From Phanerodontia chrysosporium (taxonomy: Eukaryota > Basidiomycota > Agaricomycetes > Polyporales > Phanerochaetaceae), in the NCBI GenBank assembly GCA_001910725.1, contig MJGA01000026.1, positions 355,443 through 419,442 of the forward strand: 64,000 nt of DNA. Reading direction: 5' to 3'. Shown here in pieces: positions 20,853 through 31,827 of this stretch (positions within the stretch are counted from its first letter, which is position 1; every line of letters begins with the position of its first letter). The translations under genes were made by a program, and so were the position numbers. The notes under the pieces are model-generated. The model saw only the letters and a list, made by a program, of their open reading frames with translations, was not told where the DNA came from and did not search any database.

Positions 20853-21375
20853 GCCTGGCCTACAACGACTGGCTTGTGGAGCTGTCTATTAACTATTTAT
20901 GCATGTATAACAATTATGGTGTGTCCGCTTTATGCTATAGAGTATGGCAATCGCAGCAGTTGTAGCGCAAACGCGCACGGACAGCGGCTTTCAAGACTTG
21001 CGATGTCTGATACGCCGTTCATGGTCCCATCCGGACAGCTCTGCGGGGCGTTCACAATTTTAGCCTATCTCGTGGGTGGTTCCTGTCGCGGCCCGCGGCT
21101 CTGGCAGCTCGCGCCAGCTGTTCCGCCTCTGATTACCATCCACTCTCACACGCTCTCCGCACCTGTGCAGCGTGACCAAGCAGATCCCAGGATACCCGTT
21201 CTCTCATGGACGCCGCAACGGCGGGGACGCGAGCGCTTCAGTGAATCGCTGTCATAGCCCGTTCGCACGGCGAGGCGGGGGGCAGGCTGGCATATGCATG
21301 GTTGTCGTGCACGGGGCGGTGCGTCGCCTCGTCTCTCTCTAGTTTACCACCATCTAGTCATCCCACTGTCGACCC
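20853..21375 (+). promoter_or_regulatory. Metacaspase-NLR2 intergenic region (duplicated block)
   Basis: This region matches 15341-15989 in reverse complement over most of its length. It must hold the NLR2 promoter and the metacaspase 3' end. No gene is visible in it. Confidence 0.7.
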
Positions 21376-23918
21376 ATGGGCTCCCGTTCACAGCATAAGC
21401 CCGGCGACGTCGTCCTTGATCACATTCCTCCGGTGCTCGAGTTTGCGAAAGCGGCCCTAGAACTCGCTCCCGTGCCCGGGCTCCCTCTTATCATCGACGC
21501 CCTTTCTGCTATCGTCGCACGGGTGAAGGTGAGTACCCCCTGGCAGGCATGAAATGAGGAGCACCTGAACGCTAGTCGTGCAGGACGCCCGCGCCAACAG
21601 CGAGGCCGCCACGGCGTTCTTCGCCAAGGCCAAGGAGCTGCACACTGTTGTTTTCGAGATGGTGAAACAGGCGTCAGCTGGTGGGGGCGACCTGTCTGAA
21701 CTTCAATCTCGGCTAGACCAGCTCTTGAGGTAGGATCGAGTTCTACCCCGGATATACGACGTTGATCATGTTACGCTGCGTGCAGTACGCTGGGTGAGCT
21801 GCGGGATAGCGCCAACACACTCAAGGGCGGGCCTGGCTTTCGTGGACACTTGAGAAGCTTTTGGTATGCGAAGCGAAACGGAGCGACCTTGGACGATATA
21901 AATCAGAGAATGGACAACGCATTGGCTGTATTCACTGTACGCATGCGTTTTGTGATTACAACCGTGTGACCGCGCAAGCTGAGATCCATTCACAGCTCCG
22001 TACACAGGTGTCTACAGAGATGGCCGTCATGAACGCAGGCGAGTCCTCTTTACTCTCGCTGATCGGTTGCGACTGACTTGCTCTGGGGCCTTCCTCAGAG
22101 GAACGAAGCATTCTGGAGTCCATTCCGCACTGTGACTCTGCTGGCTACCGCTCCGTCGACGAGACCAAAAGCGGGTTCATGCAAGGGACGCGTGTCGAGC
22201 TCTTTGTCGAGCTCCAGGAGTGGTGCACTACAGGCTTCCCTGCGGACAGCCCCAAGAGGCTGTACCACCTCAGCGGCAGCGCGGGCCTCGGGAAGTCTGC
22301 CGTAGCGCACCAGCTGTGCACCCGCATCGAGAAGGTTGAATGCAAGCTGAACCTGGGCGGATCATTCTTCTTCGTGCGCGGCAGCGGAGATCGCGAGTCT
22401 GCGCGGTCCCTCTTCCCGACCCTCGCGTATCAGCTTGCGCGGCTCCAGCCTCTCTTGCGGCCACGCATCGTTCAGGCTGCACGGGAATACGTCAAGCACG
22501 GAACCGACCAGCAAGTGAAGATTTCGTTCGAGCGGCTGCTCCTCGAACCTCTCACGGATGCTCCAGAGAGCCTCGCGGACCACCCAGTCACATTCCTCGT
22601 CATTGACGGCCTCGACGAGTGCAAGGACCGGGAGCTCGTGCCTGAGCTTCTCCGCTGTCTCCTCGAACTTGTTCGCCGCGTGCCATGGCTCCGCCTCTTC
22701 ATTGCTTCCCGGCCCGAGCCGCACATCCTTCCCATCCTCGTCTCGTCCGATAATCGGGGTGTTGTCTACCATCGAAGCCTCAACGACACCAAGGAGGATT
22801 GGAAGGACGATGTCGCGCTGTTCCTACGTGCAACTGTGCCCAAGATTGGGCGACATGGAGACTACGTGCGTGTGAATCCCCACGTCCTCGATCGCCTCAT
22901 CGCACGTGCCCAGGGCGTGTTCATCTTCGCGCGTGTTGCGGTCAGGTTTCTTGACCTGTATGACGACGACCCCGAGGAGCAATTCAGGTGCCTCTTCGCA
23001 TCGACCGGCATTGGGATGGTGGCGCTGGACAGTCTGTACCTTCATATTCTGCGGCGGGCATTCCCTTCGGAGGATATGGTGTCCGACAGAGCGCGTCAGG
23101 ACCGGATGAAGAGAGTGCTGTTGTTCATTGCGTTGCGCAAATGCAAGCTCTCCGTTGGCTCGATTGCCCTTCTAGTCAATATCACGGACACACAGGCGCT
23201 CTGGATCTTCGACAGGCTGCGCTCGGTCGTGCTCGTGGACGGCGATGGGGATGTGGTGCCCGTGCATGCCACCTTTGGCGAGTTTCTACTCGACAAGGAC
23301 CGGTGCACCGATGCCTTGTACCATGTCGACTCTGCAAAAGGGCATGCTCTTCTCGCTTCGAGATGCCTTGCAGAATATTCGTTCGACACCATAACACACT
23401 TTCTGCGCTGCAAGAGCCAAGGCACAGAGTGCTCGTTTACATGGTACATTAAATATGTGATGGGGTACTGGGATGACCATCTCCAATTGGCCGAGCACAG
23501 TGCAGCACTTGACTCGCAGGTTTATGAAGCAGTGCAAATGCAGCTACCCATCATGGTTCGAATGCGTATGGGCTATTCCACAGGCTGGGGCACAAGCATA
23601 CAGAAATACCTCAAGGTAAGCACTGGACCAGCATTATCACCTACTGAATGACACCTCATTTCGCAGGGTGCTGATGCACTTGGCAATGAATGTTGCCAAC
23701 TTGGACAGGTTTATGCAGACTGGTGGCATCACAGTTTCCAGTATGACAGTGATGTTGCCTGGCACCGCTTTCACTCCATCATGGAGAGCTTGGAGCTGGA
23801 TTGGATGAAGTGTGGTGAAGAGAGTATAATACTATATCGGACTGCGCTTAAAGACCTGATGGAGAAAATAAGGCTTTCAAGCACAGAGGGGCTGTGGTAC
23901 AATGGAGATTTGAGATGA
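21376..23918 (+). CDS. NLR2: NACHT NTPase with helical N-terminus (paralogue of NLR1)
   Basis: Six exons (21376-21528, 21584-21729, 21786-21936, 21996-22038, 22099-23615, 23667-23918), 753 residues. Exons 1 and 3 have the same lengths as in NLR1. N-terminal helices: LEFAKAALELAPVPGLPLII then DALSAIVARVK, with a Gly/Ser linker. NACHT: Walker A GSAGLGKSA at about residue 224, Walker B FLVIDGLDECKD at about 335, then LFIASRPEPH. The C-terminal 350 residues contain no recognised repeat domain, so ligand sensing is unexplained. Intron 4 begins GCGAGT, a GC-AG intron shared with NLR1. The gene is head-on the mirror image of NLR1 and follows the metacaspase. It is intact. The copia element starts 85 bp after its stop. 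Confidence 0.92.
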
Positions 23919-24003
23919 TACTTTATGAAAATGACTGATGCTACCAGCAGAGATTTGCTCAGTCTCATGTATCCCTTGATCAGACTCTTCTGAATCCACT
24001 CAT

Positions 24004-24293
24004 TGTCAGATCTTGGGCGTTTACCGTCCTGATATGGTAGGGCGCATCAGCGCCACCAAGCCCCAGCGTTCCGCATATGGACACTTCTCCTGTAGCACTG
24101 TAGTACATGCGTCAGCACCTCGAATATATGCCCAATATGCTCACTAATATGCTGTAGTATTACTCATCCTCTTTTAAAGATGATGACTGTGTATTCTGGT
24201 CCAGTAAATCTGCTTACATATAGTAGTCCTAGACATGTATATATACCGGCTCTGTAGCATCAGAATAAACCAGTTCAGAGTACATTCTTCACA
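24004..24293 (+). repeat. Copia 5' LTR
   Basis: 290 bp, TGTCAGATC...TTCTTCACA, with a TATA box (GTATATATACC) near 24238. Its end is fixed by the primer site that follows directly. Confidence 0.85.
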
Positions 24294-24309
24294 GGTTATG
24301 AGCCCCGCC
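24294..24309 (+). promoter_or_regulatory. Primer binding site for a half-tRNA (initiator Met anticodon arm)
   Basis: GGTTATGAGCCCCGCC starts at the base after the LTR. GGTTATGAGCCC is complementary to the anticodon stem-loop of eukaryotic initiator tRNA-Met (CUCAUAA loop), as used by Drosophila copia, rather than to the CCA end. Confidence 0.8.
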
Positions 24310-25208
24310 CTCTAAGGGCACTCTACCTCACTCGTCTCAAACTCCTTTCCATCTGCACATCCAACCTCTAGCGTGATTTCTCGAGGTTATCCCCTGTATT
24401 AGTGTAGCTGCCCAACACAGCGATCAGCACTAACACACGTCGTCTACAGCAGCCCCGACATAGGGCAAACGTGTCAGACAGTCCCTCGTAAGGACAGGCA
24501 CTGTAGTACATGGGCACATCACATTACAATCTGGTTCGACGCTGCACTTCAGTGGGCGCGTTGTAGGGGCCTACTCCCCTTGGTAGCAGAAGATAGTCGT
24601 CGAGCTCTTAAACTTGATCTAGACATCCTACAAAACTTGTGCAATAGTGGTGTTTCTTGGACCCTGTATCTCTAGCTGTAGATTGTAGCGTGTACCTAGT
24701 ACAGGCTTATCACATCCCACCCAACTCTGTTCGCCTCTCAGCTATTTTGGCTAGCTGGGATCAGTGGCGCACTGAACAGTGTACACCCGTGCAGACTGAA
24801 TTGAATCATTGCACCACATCTTTAGACTCCCACCGATCAGCTCGCAGGCGAATCACCTTGTGCTCATAAAGTGATCACACACTACCAGAATACTGCACCC
24901 GCGCCTCCATCACACGTCCTCGTATTTCGAACTAAACCCCGAGTCGTTCCTGTCTACCTGCTCTCGTCAGAACTTGACAATCACCCATATGTCTACCACT
25001 ACACACTATCTGAACTCAACAAAGACATCACCTTCGACCCAATATATTCCATCAGTGATCACGAAAAACTGGGCAAATACGACTTCTTCGAGGACTTCTC
25101 CAAATCGTTTGACCTCCTTTTCGGTGCAGCAGATTCCTACGAGTACAACAAACTCTACATTTATCTTCGCCTCATCTATCACCACGAGCTTCCATATTTC
25201 TTCTAGTC
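24310..25208 (+). other. Copia leader with a 111-codon ORF (24871-25206)
   Basis: The ORF encodes a Tyr/Asp-rich 111-residue peptide (starts MITHYQNTAP, ends HHELPYFF) and stops two bases before the gag ATG. I do not recognise it, and its initiator is uncertain. The rest of the leader has nothing recognisable. Confidence 0.4.
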
Positions 25209-28200
25209 ATGTCATCATCCTCAGATCTCTTCAAGGCCTTGGCCTTCTCGATTCCCATGCTCGACGGCACCAACTATAAAAAGTGGTCCACGGTGATCCG
25301 CGCTTTCCTTCGGTACTCCAGCTGCTGGGCCCTCATTGAGGGTTACACAGCTTCCACGGCTACCACGCCCACACCGGGTGTAAGCCATCCCGCTGACTCA
25401 GATGCCACCGGTCAGGCAGCCTGGGACGAAAAGAACCAGAAAGCGATGGGTGTAATCGGGATGTATACCAAAGAGAACCTCAAGCACCTCATCGAAGACA
25501 AGCGCACTGCTCTCGACATGTGGAATACGCTCAAGTCTGAGTACGAGAAGCCAGGTGCCATCGGTGCATTCGTCACCTTCTAGGCCCTGTTCAACGCTCA
25601 GCTTGTCGATACTTTTTCACTCAGGCCACAGCTTGATGCCCTTCACGAGGCTGCTAGTTAGGTCACCCTCGCTGGTATCGAGATCAAGGACCAGCTCCTC
25701 GCTCCCCTCATGGTAAATTGCCTGCCAAAGTCTTATCAGATGCTCGCCTCTACTATTCTTGCAGTACACAAAGACACCAAGGATTTCAAGCCTAGTGACA
25801 TCAAACCCAAGATTGTCGAGGAAGAGTTTCGCCGCATTGCCAATCATATCCAAATCTCACGCGTCTCATCAGCTCCAAAGAAGCAAACCAAGCCATGTGA
25901 GAAATGCGATCGGAACAATCACATGACTGAGCAGCACTGGGACAAGAAGCCTACTACGGGCACCGGCAATTCCGGCAATGGCAATGGCAACAACCAGTAG
26001 GGGCAGTAGCAGGGTCAAGGGGGGAAAAGACATGGGAAAGGCAAAGGAAATAATAACGGACAGAATACCACTCAGATAACAGTCGCACCGCTCGAAATTG
26101 TAAATGTACTGGATATGGCTAAGGCTTCCGAGGAATCTATCTCTGTTTCTCTTTATGCCAATGGTGTGATCAGCGCGTCGACTGACTGGATGGTTGATTC
26201 GGGCTATACCGCACATGTCACAAACCAGAAATCAGATTTCATATCGTACACAGAGTTCCGTACTCCTGGCGTGGCTCACACTGCTGGTAAACGCCAAACG
26301 ATTCCGATCCTGAGTGCAGGCACGGTCATACTTCACCACCAGACTGATGACGGTCACAAACAGTATCTTCTTCCCACGGAAGTTCTGTACGTTCCTAATG
26401 CAAATATGCGTTTCTTTGCACTACGCATTCCCATTCTGAGGGGCCATCACTGGGTGATCAAAGGGTCACGAATGACATTGATGGAAGACAATGGTGGAAA
26501 AGAGACTGTCCTCGCTTCTGCGCATCTACGCGAGCTTGAGGGTCTCTATTTCATATGCGCAAATATTCTGCACTCTCCACCACTACCACGGAAAGACACT
26601 CCATTTGTTGTGGTGGCTATCGAGCCTTTCAATCTCTGGCATGAATGCTTTGGCCACGCCAGCAAGAAAGCTATTGAGCACCTGCTCGGCAATGTAAAAG
26701 GTGTGCCTAAATAGCTCAAGGCACCAGCCAACTCATCACCATGCGAGGGCTGTGAACTCGGCAAATCTTGCTGAGATCCCTTTCTGCCATCTGACTCGCA
26801 CACCGAGCATCCTCTGGACTTGATGCACATGGATCTTGTCGAGTATCCGTCACTTTCGATCGATGGGTACAAGTACGCGATGACTACTCTCGATGATCAT
26901 TTTTCCTTCGGTGTCGCCTGGTACCTTAAACAGAAATCAGACGCCCTCTCGTGCTTTAAGCAGTACAAAGCTTGGGCCGAGACTTAGACCGAACGGAAGC
27001 TGAAATGCATCCGATCGAACTGAGGGGGGGAGTTCTTTGGCCGCGACTTCGATGAGTTCCTTGCAGAGCATGGCATAGAGCGCCAACAAAGCGTCGCCAG
27101 ATCACCGCAATAAAATGGACGAGCAGAACGATGGCAGCAAACAATTGCCAACAAGGCTGAGGCTATGCGACACCATGCCGGACTCTCATCAGAGTTCTGG
27201 AAGCTTGCCTCCGAAGCCACCGCTTACATCTACAATTGGCAACTGCTCCGATGTCTCAAGTGGAAGCCGCCCATCACTGTATGGAATGGCACTGTGCTGG
27301 ATGTTTCATACTTCCGCGTATTCGGCTGTAAAGCCTACGTACATGTACACAAGGATGCACGCCAGAATAAGCTATAGCCTAAGGCTAAAGTAATGGTGTT
27401 TGTCGGCCACAAACCTGGTTCAAAGGGTTACAGGTTCTGGGATAAAAGTAGCTGTTCCATCGTCGTGTCCCATGATGTGACCTTCAATGAGAAGTCCTTC
27501 CTGAATAAGGAACCACAGGCTAGTCAAGCAGACGAACCTGATGATGCCGCACCTCCTTTCCGGAACCCAACGCTGAAATCGGACATTGATCCGGAACAAG
27601 ATCTCCATGACGTTTTACCTGATGAGGCACCGCATCCGCGCTCTGACAATGCGCTAAGTGATAGTGATAGTGACCTCGAAGATTTGTACCAAGATCCACC
27701 ACCTAAGCCACAATCTCAACAGTGTCACGGATGTGATGGTGCAGCCCTATTTTTCGCCGATTTTTGGCTATTTTCCTCGATTAATCCAACGAGCGAGCAG
27801 CCCTCGCGCCATCTGGAGTCCTAGCCGCCCATGCTCAGCACCTGGCCACTCAGCGCCAGCGTTCTGATGGCGCATCACCCCTAGATGCCAGCGCATCCCG
27901 CTGCGCGCTCAGACACCGCCCGGATCACCGGTCTGCCCTGCAACCAGTTCCCCGGATCGCCGAGGAGGCACTGTCATCTCTGATGACTCCCCTCACCGAG
28001 ACACGCCGAGCTGATCAGCCTGATGACACAGCCTCGGCCCGATGCAGCCTCGAAACACTGCCAGCTAACACAAGCCTCGTGACATAGCCCCCACACAGCC
28101 TCGCCGCGCAGCTCGCGTCGCAGCCTCGCTGGCTATGCCAAGCACTGCCCATCAGCTTAGGTAATCGTACAGCCTGCCCTGAACTCCTGTAGTATATATA

Positions 28201-30583
28201 GGTAGCATCTCTCGCTCCTGTCCGTCATCTCGACCTCTTGGTCAATACGGACAGGTAAGCCCTCGCTTGTATAGTAGAATAGTCTGCTAATGTAATCTTG
28301 GTCAATACGGACAGCTGCATAAGTTGTGCGTCGCCGCGTGACTCGCTCCGCTGCACCTCGTCGTCGTCGTCCCCATCCGCCCTCCCTCGTGTAGTGTTGA
28401 GCCCTAGCTCCGCGACATTGCCCTAGCTCCGCGACAAACAGCACCCACCAGAACCAGTCCCACGGGCACAACCACAGCCGCCACCCGTACAACCTCGATA
28501 TTCTCGATATCCTTCACCTCTCCACATGGCACGCAGACGACAGTGCTCTTCTCCTTCACCAGAGAGGGCACAGCAATGTCGCGGACATTCATCCCCATGT
28601 CGGGAGTTACGTCGCCCTGATCCTCCAGAGAACCGCGAAGAGCACAAACGTGCCCACGAGTGGTTCAGAGATCACGGCCCGTTCCAGCTGCAAGTGCCTG
28701 CTCCACCGCCTCCAGAACCCGTTCCCGATTATCCATACCAAAGACCACAGCGCCAGAATGCTGGTCAGCGGAGAGTTCTGAACAATTCATATGGTGATGT
28801 TCCACCAACGAAAACATGGCGGCAGCAGGAACATGACATCAGACGTGATCAACGTGAAGCTAGACAGCACGCTGAGGAGTACCAACAATGGCGTGAATCA
28901 ATTCCCATCCCCAGCGATGACTCTTCATCATCGTATGATGGATTGGATGCAGACATGGAGACAGATCCCGGTTACCCCATGAGCGGCACGCTCTCGGGTT
29001 CTTATCGCGAGCTTCTCATGCATGCCATGCAAGTTGACCCTCAGACCTACAAGGAAGCAATGTCTAGACCTGATGCGAAGCAGTGGGAGATTGCAATGCT
29101 TGAGGAATTGAAATCTCACGAGGAAAACAAGACCTGGATTCTGGTTACACGACCACGTAATCGACGGATCGTGAAATGCAAATGGGTGTTTGTCATCAAG
29201 GCTGACGGCTGCTACAAAGCACGCCTCGTGGCCAAAGGATTCACTCAGGTACAGGGAATAGACTTTCAGGAAACCTTCTTTCCTGTCGCACGATACGAAG
29301 CTATACGCTGCTTACTCACACATGCCGCACTCGAAAATTGGGAAATCGAGGCAATGGATATAAAAACGGCCTTCCTGTATGGCAAGCTCGACGAGGAGAT
29401 CTACATGGAACAACCAGAAGGTTTTGTGAAGAAGGGAAAGGAGCACATGGTGTGCAAGCTGCAGAAGGCAATCTACGGCCTGAAGCAAGCCTCTCGCACC
29501 TGAAATCAGAAGTTACACCAAACTCTGATAGGCATCAGTTTTGAACGTACCCAGTCAGATGCCAGGGTATATGTCTACGAGCAGAAAAAGGGCCACATGA
29601 TCCTTATCGTCTACATCGACAATCTGCTTCCAATGGGTCTGAGCAAATCTGAGATTGATCGCGTCAAGAAGGTTCTTGCAGACAAATTCCAAATGCAGGA
29701 CCTCAGCCCGGCGGACACATTCCTGGACATGCGCATCACTCGTGATCACTCGAAGCGGCAATTGGAACTGGATCAGCAGAACTACATCGAGCAGGTCCTC
29801 ACACATTTCCAAATGCATAATGCAAAGCCACAGAAAACCCCACTGCCTAAAGGTTTATACCTCGAGAAGGCAGAAGATGGCTATAAGGCCAATGCGGTGC
29901 TACTACATCAGTACCAAACCATGATCGGTAGCTTGATCTATTGCATGATTGGGTCACGGCCCAACATAGCATTCACTGTCACTCGCCTCTCCCAGTACAT
30001 GTCCAATCCTACACCCACGCACGTCGAGCATGCAAAACATGTCTTGCGATACCTCCGTGCGACAAGCGACTACTGCATCCGTTTCCAGGATTCTGGTCAA
30101 TCGGGCCTGATTGGTTATTCGGATGCAAACTGGGGTGAGAATTGAGATAACAGATGGTCGACAACTGGCTACACGTTCCTCATGGCTGATACCACTGTCA
30201 CATGGGTTTCCCGAATGCAGCGAACTGTAGCACGCTCCTCAACTGAAGCTGAATACGTGGCACTTTCCGACGCATGTTCAGAGGTTGCCTGGCTGACATC
30301 CCTCCAACGTAAGATCAGATTCCCACAGGAGAGTCCGATGCCTATGGTCTCAGATAACCAAGGCGGAATTTTCCTCGCTATCAATCCTGCTCATGACCGT
30401 TGCCTCAAGCATGTGGGCATTCAATATCACTTCATCCACGAGTTCGTAGAGGACAAACGCATCGAGATAGTGTACATCTCCACCAACGACATGATCGCCG
30501 ACATTCTCACCAAGCCGCTAGGTGCGAAGAAGCACGAGAAGTTCTGAAAGGCTCTCGGCCTCGTATCTTCCAAGGACTTGTAA
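25209..30583 (+). pseudogene. Copia Gag-Pol polyprotein, nonsense-riddled, split by solo LTR A
   Basis: Frame starts MSSSSDLFKALAF. In order: Gag (WSTVIRAFLRYS), knuckle-like CEKCDRNNHMTEQH, protease VDSGYTAHVTNQ, integrase finger (LWHECFGHASKKA, CEGCELGKSC), integrase core (LDLMHMDLVEYP, GGEFFGRDFDEF), RT (KCKWVFVIKADG, ARLVAKGFTQ, IKTAFLYGKLDEE) and RNase H (SSTEAEYVALSDA, DILTKPLGAKK). Stops: TAG at 25581, 25659, 25998, 26007, 26712, 26985, 27375; TGA at 26772, 27021, 29501, 30143, 30545; TAA at 27111. The RT box reads YIDN in place of YVDD. The solo LTR with its duplication adds 719 bp; without it the frame is continuous, so no other indel is needed. The element is dead. Confidence 0.9.
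27723..28436 (+). mobile_element. Solo LTR A inside copia
   Basis: 714 bp from TGTCACGGATG to CTCCGCGACA, flanked by AACAG (27718-27722 and 28437-28441). A 19-bp terminal duplication (GCCCTAGCTCCGCGACA repeated) lengthens it. No internal region remains, so the element was lost by LTR-LTR recombination. Confidence 0.93.
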
Positions 30584-30594
30584 ACGAGTGGGAG

Positions 30595-30697
30595 TGTCAG
30601 ATCTTGGGCGTTTACCATCCTGATATGGTAGGGCACATCAGTGCCACCAAGCCCCAGCGTTCCGCATATGGACACTTCTCCTGTAGCACTGTAGTAC
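30595..30697 (+). repeat. Copia 3' LTR, first 103 bp only
   Basis: It matches 24004-24106 with few changes and then stops at GTAGTAC where LTR B begins. The rest of this LTR is not found to the right. Confidence 0.85.
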
Positions 30698-31827
30698 TGT
30701 CAAAGTAAACCCCGCTACTTACCTTAGTAGCTTTGGTGGGGTGAGACTTGACTGCGAGAGTGTCACAGTTTTTCGCCTTAACCCTTAGGGTTAGGGGCAG
30801 CAGGTGACAGAAGCGATTACTCCGAACTGTGACATGCAGAAGCGCTGGAGTGACAGCTCTAGGCTCGGGGCTGATCACGTGATACGGCAGTCACGTGATG
30901 CGCACACGTGCGGTATCCCAGGGTCACATAGTCAAAGGTCTAGAAGCAGGCAAGGGTCTGAAAGCGCTGAGACACTCCGGAATCGACTAGAAAGTCCTGG
31001 AGGTCTCTGGACAGGTCCGGACAGTGCTGGAACATTCTGGAGGTTTTTGGGACATCATAGGAACATCTAGGAACGTGTAGGAAAATGTAGGAATGCCTGT
31101 AGGGCACTAGCTAATAGCATAGTAGGTATTAGATAGCTAGGACCCTGAACACCGGTCCCTGGGGACCTGGTGCACATGTATATAAACCCTGAGGGCTGGG
31201 GGTGCCTCCCCAGCTTCAATCTCATCGCATCTCACCTCTCTAGTCTCTATACCTCGTTTTCAAGCTTGGCTACACCCTTTGTAGTCCAAGTAAACCTTTG
31301 CCAGTGAGTATTGCTGGTTGGTTTGGTGTATAGGCGCTAGGGCAGCGCATCTTTGTGATAAAGAGTGAAGTGGTGGTAGACGAGGTAGATGATGCTGGGG
31401 ACTTAAGCCCAGCAGAGCCCGGTATATATACATGAAGGGGAGGACCCCTGGTACTACCCGAGACCCTTGATACTGCCCATCACATGCGCGATGGCGTGAT
31501 GATGGTGTGATACTTGCCAAGACACTCCGGGCTCGGCGAAGTCTAAAATCGAGTACCAGATGTGTCCGGAACCTTCTACGCTATTCTAGAATACACTACC
31601 CGGACCCTGGATCCGGCTACCTATTATACCCTTGTACCGAAGTGTCTACATCATAGATAAGATAAAAATAAGATCCTCACATGACTCTGAGTCCATTCCC
31701 AGCACGTAACCAATATGTAACTGCGTTCTGACATGTACCTGTCCTAACCCTAGTCCCTAACCCTAACCCCTAGCATCTACTGGGCGCTTACGAGAATAAA
31801 ACCGTAGGGAATTAGAAAACTGTGACA
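30698..31827 (-). mobile_element. LTR B with nested LTR C; no matching target duplication
   Basis: The plus strand runs from TGTCAAAGTAAACCCC to GAAAACTGTGACA. The left flank is AGTAC and the right flank GAAGG, so the two sides do not come from one insertion event. The left flank instead matches the reverse complement of the sequence before the LTR B at 34203 (see findings). Confidence 0.85.
30761..31360 (+). mobile_element. LTR-like element C nested in LTR B
   Basis: 600 bp, TGTCACAGTTTTTCGCC...TTTGTGATA, with flanks GAGAG and AAGAG (imperfect duplication). It carries TTAGGG-like repeats and CACGTG palindromes near its TG end and a TATA box (GTATATAAACC) near 31177. Confidence 0.75.

Larger units (their letters stand above)
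24004..30697 (+). mobile_element. Degenerate Ty1/copia element, 3' LTR cut by LTR B
   Basis: The 5' LTR (24004-24293), primer site, gag-pol and the first 103 bp of the 3' LTR (30595-30697) are present. The 3' LTR start differs from the 5' LTR at only a few positions. The left flank is CTCAT; the right flank is lost. The reading frame is kept throughout but holds about 13 stops, and a solo LTR A is inserted at 27723. Confidence 0.93.
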
